Assembly: GCF_022698165.1 (NCBI RefSeq)
Contig: NZ_JALDAY010000004.1
Location: 496,001 to 560,000 of the forward strand
Length of the DNA stretch: 64,000 nt
Direction: 5' to 3'
Source of the DNA: Streptomyces cylindrosporus
GTDB lineage: Bacteria; Actinomycetota; Actinomycetes; Streptomycetales; Streptomycetaceae
Below are positions 7,902 to 15,963 of the stretch, in pieces. The notes beneath the pieces are model-generated. The model saw only the letters and a program-made list of their open reading frames with translations, did not search any database and was not told the origin of the DNA. Made by a program: the position numbers and the translations under genes. How positions within the stretch are numbered: the stretch's first letter is position 1; every line of letters starts with the position of its first letter.

Positions 7902-9812
7902 ATGGCTGAGCGGGAGCAGCGGGAGCATGTGCGGGTGGCGGTGATCGGGTCCGGGTTCGGCGGGCTCGGGGCCGCCGTGCGGCTGCGGCGGGAGGGCGTC
8001 ACCGACTTCGTCGTCCTTGAGCGGGCCGACAGCGTGGGCGGCACCTGGCGCGACAACAGTTATCCCGGGTGCGCGTGCGACGTGCCCTCCCACCTGTACT
8101 CCTTCTCCTTCGCGCCCAACCCCGACTGGCCCCGCACCTTCTCCGGGCAGGAGCACATCCGTGCCTACCTGGAGCATGTGACGGACGTCTTCCTGCTGCG
8201 GCCCCACATCCGCTTCAACGCCGAGGTCAAGATGATGACCTGGGACGGCGAGAAGCTGCGGTGGGAGATCGAGACCAGCAGCGGGCGGCTGTCCGCCGAC
8301 ATCGTGGTGTCCGCCACCGGGCCGCTGTCCGACCCCAAGATCCCCGAGATTCCGGGGCTGGAGTCCTTCCCTGGGCAGGTGTTCCACTCCGCGCGCTGGG
8401 ACCACGACTACGACCTGCGCGGCAAGCGGGTCGCGATGGTCGGGACGGGTGCGTCGGCCATTCAGATCGTGCCGGCCATCCAGCCGGAGGTCGGACGGCT
8501 CACGGTCTTCCAGCGCACGCCCCCCTGGGTGATGCCCCGTGTCGACCGCGCCATCAGCGGTGCCGAGCGGGCGCTGCACCGGGCGCTGCCCTTCACCACG
8601 CAGGCGCGGCGCGGGTTGCTGTGGGGGATACGGGAACTGCAGGTCCAGGCCTTCACCAAGCGGCCCAACGAGCTGGGGCTGGTCGAGCAGCTGGCCAAGC
8701 GGAACATGGCGCGGGCCATCAAGGACCCGGCCCTGCGGGCCAAGCTCACGCCCGACTACCGCATCGGCTGCAAGCGGATCCTGCTGAGCAGCACGTACTA
8801 TCCCGCGCTCGCCCAGCCGAACGTGGACGTCGTCGCGAGCGGGGTGAGCGAGATCCGCGGGTCGACGGTCGTCGCGGCGGACGGGAGCGAGGCCGAGGTC
8901 GACGCCATCGTCTTCGGTACGGGGTTCCATGTCACCGACATGCCGATCGCCGACCGGGTGGTGGGGGCCGAGGGGAAGACCCTTGCCGAGGCCTGGAAGG
9001 GCGGGATGGAGGCGCTGCGTGGTGCTTCCGCCGCCGGGTTCCCGAACTGGATGACGATCATCGGGCCCAACACCGGGCTCGGGAACTCCTCGATGATCCT
9101 GATGATCGAGTCGCAGCTCAACTACATGGCGGACTTCGTACGGCAGCTCGACGTCCTCGGGGGGCGTGCGGCGCTCGACGCGCGCCCCGGCGCGGTGGCC
9201 GCGTGGAACCGGCGTGTGCAGGAGCGCATGAAGCGGACCGTGTGGAACACCGGCGGCTGCACCAGCTGGTACCTCGACGCGAACGGCCGCAACACCACGA
9301 TCTGGCCGGGCACGACGACGGAGTTCCGCAGCGCGACACGGCGGGTGGATCTCGCGGAGTACGAACTCATCCGGGGGCCGGGAGGGGGGAGTTCGGTGGC
9401 TGAGGGGAGCGGGCCGGCGGAGGAGGGCGCGCGGGACGCGGCGAGCGCCGCTGGCGGCGAGGAGGGCGTACGGGACGCTGCGAGCGCCCCCAGCGGCGAG
9501 GAGGGCGTGCAAGGCGCGGCGAGCGCCCCCGTCGGCAAGCAGGGCGCGCGGGGCGGGAAGAGCGCCTCCGTCGGCAAGGGGGGCGCGCGAGGCGAGAAGA
9601 GCGCCTCACGCGGCAAGCAGGGCGTGCGGGATGCGGCGAGCGCCCCCGCCGACAAGGAGGGCGCGCGAGGCGAGAAAGGCGCCCCTGTCGGCGAGGATGG
9701 CGCGCAGGATGTGACGCGCGCCCCCGCAGGTGACGAGGGCGTGCAGAGTGGCGTATGCGCCCCCGGTGTGGCGGACGCGCCCGTCGGCTCGCAGGCGGAG
9801 GTCGGCGCGTGA
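7902..9812 (+). CDS. Baeyer-Villiger-type flavin monooxygenase with 13-residue repeat tail
   Basis: A 636-residue class B flavoprotein monooxygenase. The FAD-binding motif is VIGSGFGGLGAAV. The Baeyer-Villiger fingerprint FxGxxxHxxxW is seen as FPGQVFHSARW. The NADPH-binding motif is AMVGTGASAIQ, and the substrate/FAD motif GGTWRDNSYPGCACDVPSH is also present. The catalytic part ends near residue 500, a normal family length. The remaining about 130 residues are nine tandem 13-residue units (GEEGVRDAASAP-like) that are not part of the known fold. A good ribosome site (AGGAGAGG) precedes ATG 7902. The stop overlaps the hydrolase GTG by 4 bases. It should oxidise a ketone to an ester or lactone, which the next two enzymes can hydrolyse or supply. 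Confidence 0.93.
   Translation: MAEREQREHVRVAVIGSGFGGLGAAVRLRREGVTDFVVLERADSVGGTWRDNSYPGCACDVPSHLYSFSFAPNPDWPRTFSGQEHIRAYLEHVTDVFLLRPHIRFNAEVKMMTWDGEKLRWEIETSSGRLSADIVVSATGPLSDPKIPEIPGLESFPGQVFHSARWDHDYDLRGKRVAMVGTGASAIQIVPAIQPEVGRLTVFQRTPPWVMPRVDRAISGAERALHRALPFTTQARRGLLWGIRELQVQAFTKRPNELGLVEQLAKRNMARAIKDPALRAKLTPDYRIGCKRILLSSTYYPALAQPNVDVVASGVSEIRGSTVVAADGSEAEVDAIVFGTGFHVTDMPIADRVVGAEGKTLAEAWKGGMEALRGASAAGFPNWMTIIGPNTGLGNSSMILMIESQLNYMADFVRQLDVLGGRAALDARPGAVAAWNRRVQERMKRTVWNTGGCTSWYLDANGRNTTIWPGTTTEFRSATRRVDLAEYELIRGPGGGSSVAEGSGPAEEGARDAASAAGGEEGVRDAASAPSGEEGVQGAASAPVGKQGARGGKSASVGKGGARGEKSASRGKQGVRDAASAPADKEGARGEKGAPVGEDGAQDVTRAPAGDEGVQSGVCAPGVADAPVGSQAEVGA
9420..9770 (+). repeat. Nine 39-bp in-frame tandem repeats (monooxygenase tail)
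   Basis: From 9420 the reading frame is made of nine consecutive 39-base units, each coding a 13-residue block such as EEGVRDAASAPSG, KQGARGGKSASVG or KEGARGEKGAPVG. The units diverge at 3-7 positions but keep the phase exactly, so they look like an expanded minisatellite that has stayed translated. Confidence 0.85.
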
Positions 9813-10897
9813 GTCGGCTGATGCATGTGGTCTCCGGGCCCTACGCCCCGCCCACCCCCGCTCGCGAACTCGTCGCCGTCTCCGCCGACGGCGCGCGGTT
9901 GCATGTCGAGGTGCACGGGCCCGTGGACGCGCCCCCTGTCGTCCTCGCGCACGGGTGGACCTGTTCGACCGCCTTCTGGGCGGCGCAGATACGGGATCTG
10001 GCCGTGGACCACCGGGTCATCGCCTACGACCAGAGGGGGCACGGGCGCAGTCCCGCGAGCCCCGCTTGCACCACCCGCGCGCTGGCGGACGATCTCGAAG
10101 CGGTGCTCGGCGAGACGCTCGCGCCCGGGGAGCGCGCGGTGATCGTGGGCCACTCCATGGGTGGGATGACGGTCATGGCCGCGTCCACGCGCCCCCGGTT
10201 CCGCGAGCACGCCGCCGCCGTCCTGCTGTGCAGCACCGGCAGTTCGCGGCTGGTCGCGGAGTCGCTCGTCCTGCCGTTTCGCGCCGGGGGCCTGCGCACC
10301 TGGCTGACGGCGCGCGTGCTGGGGTCGCGCGCCCCGCTCGGGCCGGTCACGCCGGTCGCGCGGCGGATTCTCAAGTACGCCACGATGGGCGCCGGTTCCG
10401 CCCCACACATGGTGGAGGCGTGCGCGCGGATCGTGCACGCCTGTCCGCGCGCCGTGCGCCACGCCTGGTCGGAGGTGCTGGCGGGGCTCGACCTCGACCA
10501 CGGCGTACGGGAGTTGAAGGTGCCGACGGCGGTGATCGCGGGTACGGCGGACCGGCTCACGCCACCCGTGCACGCGCGGGCACTGGCCGCCGCGCTGCCG
10601 AACTGCGTGGGCAGCACCGAGTTGCCGGGGCTCGGCCATATGACTCCGATCGAGGCGCCGGAACTGGTCAGCGACCGGATCCGGGAACTCGTGACGACGT
10701 ACGCGACCACCAGTACTGCCGACGCCGCCGAGACGGCCAGCACCGCCAACACTGCCGACACGGTCAACACGGCCCACACCGCCGGCATCGACCGGACCGC
10801 CGAGTCGGTCCAGTCCGCCGAGTCGGTCGAGTCCGTCCAGTCGGTCGAGTCCGTCGAGTCCGTCCAGTCCGTCGAGACGCTCAAGGAGGGCGCATGA
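9809..10897 (+). CDS. Alpha/beta hydrolase with low-complexity tail
   Basis: A 362-residue serine hydrolase. Visible elements are the oxyanion region LAHGWTCSTAFW, the DQRGHGRS strand, the nucleophile elbow GHSMGG, the acid residue region VIAGTADRLTPP and the catalytic His in LPGLGHMTPIEAP. The catalytic domain ends near residue 297; a Thr/Ala- then Ser/Val/Glu-rich tail follows. The GTG start overlaps the monooxygenase stop (GTGA) and the stop overlaps the next start (ATGA), so the three genes are translationally coupled. A likely role is hydrolysis of the ester or lactone made by the monooxygenase, as proposed for LipR next to MymA in mycobacteria. Confidence 0.88.
   Translation: MSRLMHVVSGPYAPPTPARELVAVSADGARLHVEVHGPVDAPPVVLAHGWTCSTAFWAAQIRDLAVDHRVIAYDQRGHGRSPASPACTTRALADDLEAVLGETLAPGERAVIVGHSMGGMTVMAASTRPRFREHAAAVLLCSTGSSRLVAESLVLPFRAGGLRTWLTARVLGSRAPLGPVTPVARRILKYATMGAGSAPHMVEACARIVHACPRAVRHAWSEVLAGLDLDHGVRELKVPTAVIAGTADRLTPPVHARALAAALPNCVGSTELPGLGHMTPIEAPELVSDRIRELVTTYATTSTADAAETASTANTADTVNTAHTAGIDRTAESVQSAESVESVQSVESVESVQSVETLKEGA
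10805..10876 (+). repeat. Eight 9-bp in-frame repeats (hydrolase tail)
   Basis: Eight consecutive 9-base units of the type TCSGTCSAG (coding S-V-Q or S-V-E, once S-A-E) lie just before the hydrolase stop codon. Upstream of them the tail is rich in Thr-Ala pairs (ACCGCC-like triplets). The phase is kept throughout. Confidence 0.85.
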
Positions 10898-11778
10898 GCA
10901 AGGTCAGCCTCGAAGGGCAGGTGGCCGTCGTCACGGGTGCCGCGCGCGGTGTCGGGGAGTTGCTCGCGCGGAAGTTGTCGGCGCGCGGCGCCAAGGTCGC
11001 GCTGGTCGGCCTGGAACCCGACGTGCTCAAGCAGGTGTCGGAGCGGCTGCACAGCGACAGCGACCACTGGTACGCCGACGTGACCGACCACGAGGCGATG
11101 GCCCGGGTGGCGCGGGAGGTCAAGGAGCGGTTCGGGAAGGTCGACATCGTCGTCGCCAACGCCGGGGTCGCGACCGGCGGGCCCTTCGTCGACTCGGATC
11201 CGGAGGCCTGGCGGCGGGTGATCGAGGTCAACCTCATCGGTTCGGCGGTGACGGCGCGGGCCTTCCTGCCGGTGCTGATGGAGAGCCGCGGGTATCTGCT
11301 GCAGATCGCCTCGCTGGCCGCGATCACGCCGGCGCCGATGATGACGGCGTACTGCGCCTCCAAGTCCGGTGTGGAGGCGTACGCGCACAGTCTGCGCGCC
11401 GAGGTCGGCTACAAGGGCGTGCGCGTCGGGGTCGGGTATCTGTCCTGGACCGACACCGACATGGTGCGCGGGGCCGATCAGGACGAGGTCATGCGGGAGT
11501 TGCGGCAGCGGCTGCCGTGGCCGTCCAACAAGACGTATCCGCTGGGTCCCGCGGTGGACCGGATCGTGGCCGGGATCGAGCGGCGGTCCAGCCATGTGTA
11601 CGGGCAGTGGTGGCTGCGCGGGATGCAGGGTGTGCGCGGGTATCTGCCGGGGCTCATCGGGACGGTCGGGCAGCGGGAGATGAAGCGGTTCGGTGCACGG
11701 TTGGAGGGCATGCGGTCGGGGCTCGTCGGTGCAGGTGGGGCGGCCGATGAGGAGGCTCGCGCTACTCGCCGTAACTGA
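10894..11778 (+). CDS. Short-chain dehydrogenase/reductase
   Basis: A 294-residue classical SDR. The cofactor motif TGAARGVG sits near the N-terminus (VAVVTGAARGVGELLA), followed by the NAG motif (VANAGV), the catalytic Ser region (LLQIASLAAITPAP) and the YCASK active-site Tyr-Lys pair. It is the third gene of the operon and starts within the ATGA overlap with the hydrolase. In the mycobacterial mymA operon the same order (BVMO, lipase-like hydrolase, SDR) occurs, and the SDR probably interconverts an alcohol and the ketone substrate of the monooxygenase. The C-terminus carries an extra basic segment typical of the fatty-aldehyde/mycolate SDR group. Confidence 0.92.
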   Translation: MSKVSLEGQVAVVTGAARGVGELLARKLSARGAKVALVGLEPDVLKQVSERLHSDSDHWYADVTDHEAMARVAREVKERFGKVDIVVANAGVATGGPFVDSDPEAWRRVIEVNLIGSAVTARAFLPVLMESRGYLLQIASLAAITPAPMMTAYCASKSGVEAYAHSLRAEVGYKGVRVGVGYLSWTDTDMVRGADQDEVMRELRQRLPWPSNKTYPLGPAVDRIVAGIERRSSHVYGQWWLRGMQGVRGYLPGLIGTVGQREMKRFGARLEGMRSGLVGAGGAADEEARATRRN

Positions 11779-11865
11779 TCGAAATGCGAGGTTTGTCCGG
11801 GCGTGTGAATCTGGTCGAGGTCCCGGCTCGGGACCGTTTCCCCTCACTCACGGGAGTGAACCCAC

Positions 11866-12093
11866 ATGGGTATGAAGGACCAGTTCCAGGACAAGTCGGA
11901 GCAGTGGCAGGAGCAGGCCAAGCAGAAGGCCCAGCAGGCGCGGGAGCAGGGCCAGCGCGGCCGGCAGAGCCAGGAGCCTGGCCGCCAGGGTCAGGAGCGC
12001 GGCCGACAGGGCCAGGAGCGCATGCGTGACGAGGAGTCGGAGCGGATGCAGCGCGAGGAGCAGGACCGCCTCGACCAGGACTACGACGTGTAG
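11866..12093 (+). CDS. Small Gln/Arg/Glu-rich hydrophilic protein
   Basis: A 75-residue protein made almost only of Q, E, R, K, G and D, beginning MGMKDQFQDKSEQWQEQ and containing three GRQGQER-like repeats. No hydrophobic segment or known domain is visible; the pattern predicts a charged helix or disorder. Its start matches small CsbD-like stress proteins (KDQFQDK) but the CsbD body is missing. It has its own ribosome site (GGGAGTG) 87 bases after the SDR gene and a strong terminator 30 bases after its stop, so it is a separate unit. Function unknown. Confidence 0.65.
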   Translation: MGMKDQFQDKSEQWQEQAKQKAQQAREQGQRGRQSQEPGRQGQERGRQGQERMRDEESERMQREEQDRLDQDYDV

Positions 12094-12122
12094 TTGCTGC
12101 GCCTGGCTTCGGCCGACGTGAT

Positions 12123-12153
12123 GTGGGGCGCCCCGGTTCTCGGGGCGCCCCAC
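12123..12153. terminator. Bidirectional terminator hairpin
   Basis: GTGGGGCGCCCC pairs perfectly with GGGGCGCCCCAC around a 7-base loop (GGTTCTC). It lies between two convergent genes (the small protein on plus and NIPSNAP on minus). There is no T tract, as is common for Streptomyces. Confidence 0.85.
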
Positions 12154-12180
12154 GTGCGTGTCGCCGGCGCGGGTACGGCT

Positions 12181-12501
12181 TCACGCTGCGGCGGTCGGCT
12201 CGAACGCGGGGCGCAGGAAGGTGCGGTCGAAGCGGCGGATGCAGCCGGTCCGCTCGCTGAGTTGCCAGAGCTCGCGTGCCTGGGGGTCCTGGCGAATGGC
12301 CTCGCGGTAGGACTCGTAGGCCGTGAGGCTGGGGAACGAGAACAGCGCGTAGGCGATGTCGTTGGCGCCTTCGTGCGGCAGGAAGCAGCCGTGGTGGGTG
12401 CCGCCGAGCCGGTTGACGATCGGTATCCAGCCCGTCACGTACCTCTCGAACGCGGAGATCTGCCGGGGGTCGATTTCGTAGCGCAGATGGCAAGTGATCA
12501 C
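12181..12501 (-). CDS. NIPSNAP family protein
   Basis: A 106-residue ferredoxin-like (dimeric alpha/beta barrel) protein of the NIPSNAP family. Recognisable parts are the start ITCHLRYEIDPRQISAFERY, the central GGTHHGCFLPHEGANDIAYALFSF and the conserved end AYESYREAIRQDP. The biochemical role of bacterial NIPSNAPs is not settled. It follows the tricorn protease gene by 36 bases on the same strand and may share its transcript. The GTG start lies at the edge of a 20-bp tandem duplication. Confidence 0.88.
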   Translation of the reverse strand: MITCHLRYEIDPRQISAFERYVTGWIPIVNRLGGTHHGCFLPHEGANDIAYALFSFPSLTAYESYREAIRQDPQARELWQLSERTGCIRRFDRTFLRPAFEPTAAA

Positions 12502-12540
12502 GGAGTCATTCTGTGTCTTACGGAGTCATTCTGTGCCTCA
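12501..12540. repeat. Two 20-bp tandem copies between tricorn and NIPSNAP genes
   Basis: CGGAGTCATTCTGTG followed by TCTTA is repeated as CGGAGTCATTCTGTG followed by CCTCA (period 20). The duplication holds the tricorn stop codon in one copy and ends at the NIPSNAP start codon in the other, so it probably arose by slippage and sets the spacing between the genes. Confidence 0.8.
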
Positions 12541-15500
12541 CGGCAATGTGCGCGGCGGCAGTTTCGGGCGGGAGCGGTCCGGGACGTCGCTCAAGTCCGG
12601 GGGTGTTGCCGGGGGGTTGGTCTCCAGCAGGTCCAGGGCCAGTTTGATCGCGTCGTCGAGTTGGGCGTGGCGGCCCTCCGCCCAGTCCAGCGGGGTGCGG
12701 AGGATCTCCAGGTCCGGGGTCACGCCTCGGTTCTCCACGCCCCAGCCGTACGCGTCGAACCATGCCGCGTTCATCGGTACGGTGATGATCGTGCCGTCGC
12801 CCAGCTGGTGGCGGCCCGTCATGCCGACCACTCCGCCCCAGGTGCGCTGGCCGATCACCGGGCCCAGTTTCAGCAGCTTGAACGCCGCCGTGATCATGTC
12901 GCCGTCCGACGACGTCGCCTCGTCGGCCAGGGCGACCACCGGGCCGCGCGGGGCGTTGGAGGCGTACGACACCGGCTGGGCGTTGCGCGTGAGGTCCCAG
13001 CCCAGGATCGTGCGGGTCAGTTTCTCGATGACCAGCTCGCTGATGTTGCCGCCCGCGTTGCCGCGCACGTCCACGATCAGCGCGGGCCGCGAGACCTCCA
13101 TCCGCAGATCCCTGTTGAACTGCGCCCAGCCGGAGCCGCCCATGTCCGGGATGTGCAGGTAGCCGCAGCGGCCGCCGCTCAACTCCCGTACCACGGCCCG
13201 GCGTTTGGCCACCCAGTCCTGGTAGCGCAGCGGGCGTTCGTCGAGGAGCGGGACCACCGCGACCCGGCGCGAGCGGCCCGCCTCGCCCTCCGCCGGGGTG
13301 AAGGTGAGTTCCACGGTCGTGCCGCCCGCGCCCGCCAGCAGGGGATACGGGCCCGTCAGCGGGTCCACCGGGCGGCCGTCGACGTGCGTCAGCACCGCGC
13401 CTTCCCGGATGCCCGTGCCGGCCAGCGGTGAACGGGCCTTGGAGTCCGAGGAGTCGCCGGGCAGGATGCGCTTGACCACCCAACCCTCCTCCCTGCGCAC
13501 GAAGTTGGCGCCGAGCAGGCCCTGCCAGCGCTGGTAGTGCGGCGGGCCCTCGTTGCGGCGGGCGGCCGTGACGTAGGCGTGCGAGGTGCCCAGCTCGCCC
13601 AGCACCTCGCGCAGCAGGTCCGCGAACTCGTCCGGTGACGCCACCCGTTCGACCAGCGGGCGGTACTGGTCGAGGACCCCCTGCCAGTCGATGCCGCACA
13701 TCCCCGGGTCCCAGAAGTACGCCGGGATCAGGCGGCCCGCCTCCTCGTACGCCTGGCGCCACTCGGCGGCGGGGTCGACCTCGTGCAGGATGCGGCGCAG
13801 GTCGATCCACACCGTCGTATCGCCGTCTCCCGATTCGGACGACGGGACGGCTCGCAGGTCGCCCTCGTCGACCACCACCAGGCGGGTGCCGTCGCCGCTG
13901 ACCGCGAACCAGTCGAGGTGGTCGACGAGTTCGGACTTCTTCGCCTTGCTGATGTTGAAGTACTCCAGGGTGGGGCGGCCGCTGGTGTCGTCCGGGTTGG
14001 CGAAGGTCTCGCCGAGGGCGCCCGAGATCGGCCAGCGCAGCCAGACGAGGCCGCCGCCCGCGACCGGGTACAGCGCCGAGTACTTGGAGGCCGGGACCGG
14101 GAAAGGCGTGACCCGGTTCGCCAGGCCCTCGACCTCGACGGTCACCGCGCCGTCGCCCTCGTCCTCGTCGACGGGGTCCAGGCCCCCGGCCGCCGGACGG
14201 CCCTCGGGGGTGAGCGCGAAGGGGGAGGGGGTGGCGGAGGAGAGGGGGACCAGGTACGGGCGGCAGCCGAGCGGGAAGGACAGGTCGCCGGTGTGGACGT
14301 CGTACACCGGGTCAAAGCCGCGCCAGGAGAGGAAGGCCAGATAGCGGCCGTCGCGCGTGAAGACCGGGTTCTCGTCCTCGAAGCGGCCGTTCGTCACGTC
14401 GACGATCAGGCGGTCCGCGCCGCCCTTGGGCGAGATACGGGCCATCTTGATCTGGCGGAGGGAGCGGCCGATGCCGGGATGCGACCACGTCAGCCACCCG
14501 CCGTCCGGCGAGAACGCCAGGTCCCGCACCGGCCCGTTGACCGAGTGGATCAGCTCGGTCACCTCTCCGTTGGAGTCCTCCGTCGCGTCGATCAGCAGCA
14601 GCCGCCCGTCGTGCGCCGCGATGGCCAGGCGCTCGCCCCGCGGATCGGAGACCAGCTCGAGGACCCGGCCCAGCTCGCCGGAGGCCAGCCGGCGGGGCTC
14701 GCGGTCGCCGGTCGCGCGGGGCAGGTAGGCGATCTCGACCGCGTCCTCGCCCTCCGCGTCCGTCACGTACGCGACCTGGCCGACCGAGCCCAGCATCTCC
14801 GGGAGCCGGACCCGTACCCCCGGGGTGTCGGTGATCGTGCGGGCCGGGCCGTCGCGGTGGGTGAGCCAGTACAGGCTGCCGCGTACGACGACGGCGCTCG
14901 CGCGGCCCGTCTCGTCCACCGAGATGCCGTCCACGTGCTGGGCGGCCGGCACCTGGTAGGGGCGGCGGCCGGCGCGCGGGCCGCTGAGGCGGACGTCGAG
15001 CCTGCGGGGCTCCGAAGCGAGGTCCGTGAGGTCGTCGACGATCCACAGGTCGCCCGCGCACTGGTACACCACCCGGGTGCCGTCGCTGGAGGCGTGCCGG
15101 GCGTAGAAGGCGTCGTGGTCGGTGTGGCGGCGCAGGTCGGAGCCGTCGTACGCGCAGGAGTAGAGGTTGCCGATGCCCTCGTGGTCGGAGAGGAAGGCGA
15201 TCCGGCCGCCGACGAACATGGGGGAGTGCAGGTGCCCGTCGAGGTCGGCCAGCAGCCGCTCGCCGTGCAGCCAGAGTCGGCCCGTCGCGCCGCCCCGGTA
15301 GCGTTTCCAGGCGGCGGGTTCGTGGGGTGGCGTGCCGGTCAGGAGCAGGGTCTTGCGCTCGCCGTCGATCTCCGCGACCTGGATGTCCGAGACCGGGCCC
15401 CAGGGGAGTTTGCGGCCGGGGGCGCCGTCGGGGGAGACCTTGTAGGCCCAGGTGAAGTACGAGAAGGGCTCGCCGTGGGAGGCGACCGCGAGGATCGTGC

Positions 15501-15789
15501 CCTGGGGCGTCCAGCCGCAGACCTGGGTGTCCGGCGAGCCCCAGTAGCTGAGCTGTCTGCCCGGCCCGCCCTCCACCGGCACCACGTGGATCTCCGGGCC
15601 CAGGCTGCGCCAGCTCGTGTACGCGATCGTCGTGCCGTCGGGCGAGAAGCGCGGGTGGCCGGTCTTCGTGCGGTCCACGGTGAGGCGCCAGGCGCGGCCC
15701 GGGCCGTCGAGGGGGGCCAGCCAGAGGTCGTCCTCGGCCACGAAGCACAACAGGTCACCGCTGAGGTGGGGCAGGCGCAGATAGGTCAC
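12538..15789 (-). CDS. Tricorn protease homologue (S41 peptidase)
   Basis: A 1083-residue cytosolic peptidase that degrades oligopeptides released by the proteasome or Clp. The order matches archaeal tricorn: N-terminal six-bladed WD40-like propeller (RFSPDGTTIAYTSW and similar repeats), a second propeller (about residues 330-670), the helical C1 domain (DWFAVSG to DEFADLLREVLGELGTSHAY), a PDZ domain (about 755-850) and the C-terminal serine-peptidase domain. The nucleophile Ser is in DEATSSDGDM, and GNAGGN lies in the oxyanion region. A strong ribosome site (GGGAGGTGA) precedes ATG 15789. It is followed by NIPSNAP. Confidence 0.94.
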   Translation of the reverse strand: MTYLRLPHLSGDLLCFVAEDDLWLAPLDGPGRAWRLTVDRTKTGHPRFSPDGTTIAYTSWRSLGPEIHVVPVEGGPGRQLSYWGSPDTQVCGWTPQGTILAVASHGEPFSYFTWAYKVSPDGAPGRKLPWGPVSDIQVAEIDGERKTLLLTGTPPHEPAAWKRYRGGATGRLWLHGERLLADLDGHLHSPMFVGGRIAFLSDHEGIGNLYSCAYDGSDLRRHTDHDAFYARHASSDGTRVVYQCAGDLWIVDDLTDLASEPRRLDVRLSGPRAGRRPYQVPAAQHVDGISVDETGRASAVVVRGSLYWLTHRDGPARTITDTPGVRVRLPEMLGSVGQVAYVTDAEGEDAVEIAYLPRATGDREPRRLASGELGRVLELVSDPRGERLAIAAHDGRLLLIDATEDSNGEVTELIHSVNGPVRDLAFSPDGGWLTWSHPGIGRSLRQIKMARISPKGGADRLIVDVTNGRFEDENPVFTRDGRYLAFLSWRGFDPVYDVHTGDLSFPLGCRPYLVPLSSATPSPFALTPEGRPAAGGLDPVDEDEGDGAVTVEVEGLANRVTPFPVPASKYSALYPVAGGGLVWLRWPISGALGETFANPDDTSGRPTLEYFNISKAKKSELVDHLDWFAVSGDGTRLVVVDEGDLRAVPSSESGDGDTTVWIDLRRILHEVDPAAEWRQAYEEAGRLIPAYFWDPGMCGIDWQGVLDQYRPLVERVASPDEFADLLREVLGELGTSHAYVTAARRNEGPPHYQRWQGLLGANFVRREEGWVVKRILPGDSSDSKARSPLAGTGIREGAVLTHVDGRPVDPLTGPYPLLAGAGGTTVELTFTPAEGEAGRSRRVAVVPLLDERPLRYQDWVAKRRAVVRELSGGRCGYLHIPDMGGSGWAQFNRDLRMEVSRPALIVDVRGNAGGNISELVIEKLTRTILGWDLTRNAQPVSYASNAPRGPVVALADEATSSDGDMITAAFKLLKLGPVIGQRTWGGVVGMTGRHQLGDGTIITVPMNAAWFDAYGWGVENRGVTPDLEILRTPLDWAEGRHAQLDDAIKLALDLLETNPPATPPDLSDVPDRSRPKLPPRTLP

Positions 15790-15872
15790 CTCCCCATGCT
15801 TTTCCGGCAGATGGGGGCGGGCAACTTATGTGTCCTTTTACGTGTCCTTCATGTTCGTGAGCCAAGACACGT

Positions 15873-15887
15873 ACGAAACGGTTTCGT
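15873..15887. promoter_or_regulatory. Operator-like palindrome 1 upstream of tetR
   Basis: ACGAAAC-G-GTTTCGT is a perfect 15-bp inverted repeat lying where the -35 region of the TetR promoter would be (a TACATT hexamer at 15905-15910 may be the -10). A second copy with mismatches lies 52 bases downstream. Confidence 0.6.
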
Positions 15888-15924
15888 TTCTCAAAGGGGT
15901 GCGCTACATTCATCACGTACGGAG

Positions 15925-15939
15925 ACGAAACCGTGTCGT
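15925..15939. promoter_or_regulatory. Operator-like palindrome 2 upstream of tetR
   Basis: ACGAAACCGTGTCGT repeats the first half-site exactly and ends in an imperfect second half. With site 1 it brackets the presumed tetR promoter, the usual architecture for TetR autorepression. The 52-base spacing equals five helical turns. Confidence 0.55.
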
Positions 15940-15963
15940 ACGGAGTGGGAAAGGGTGAGTGTC

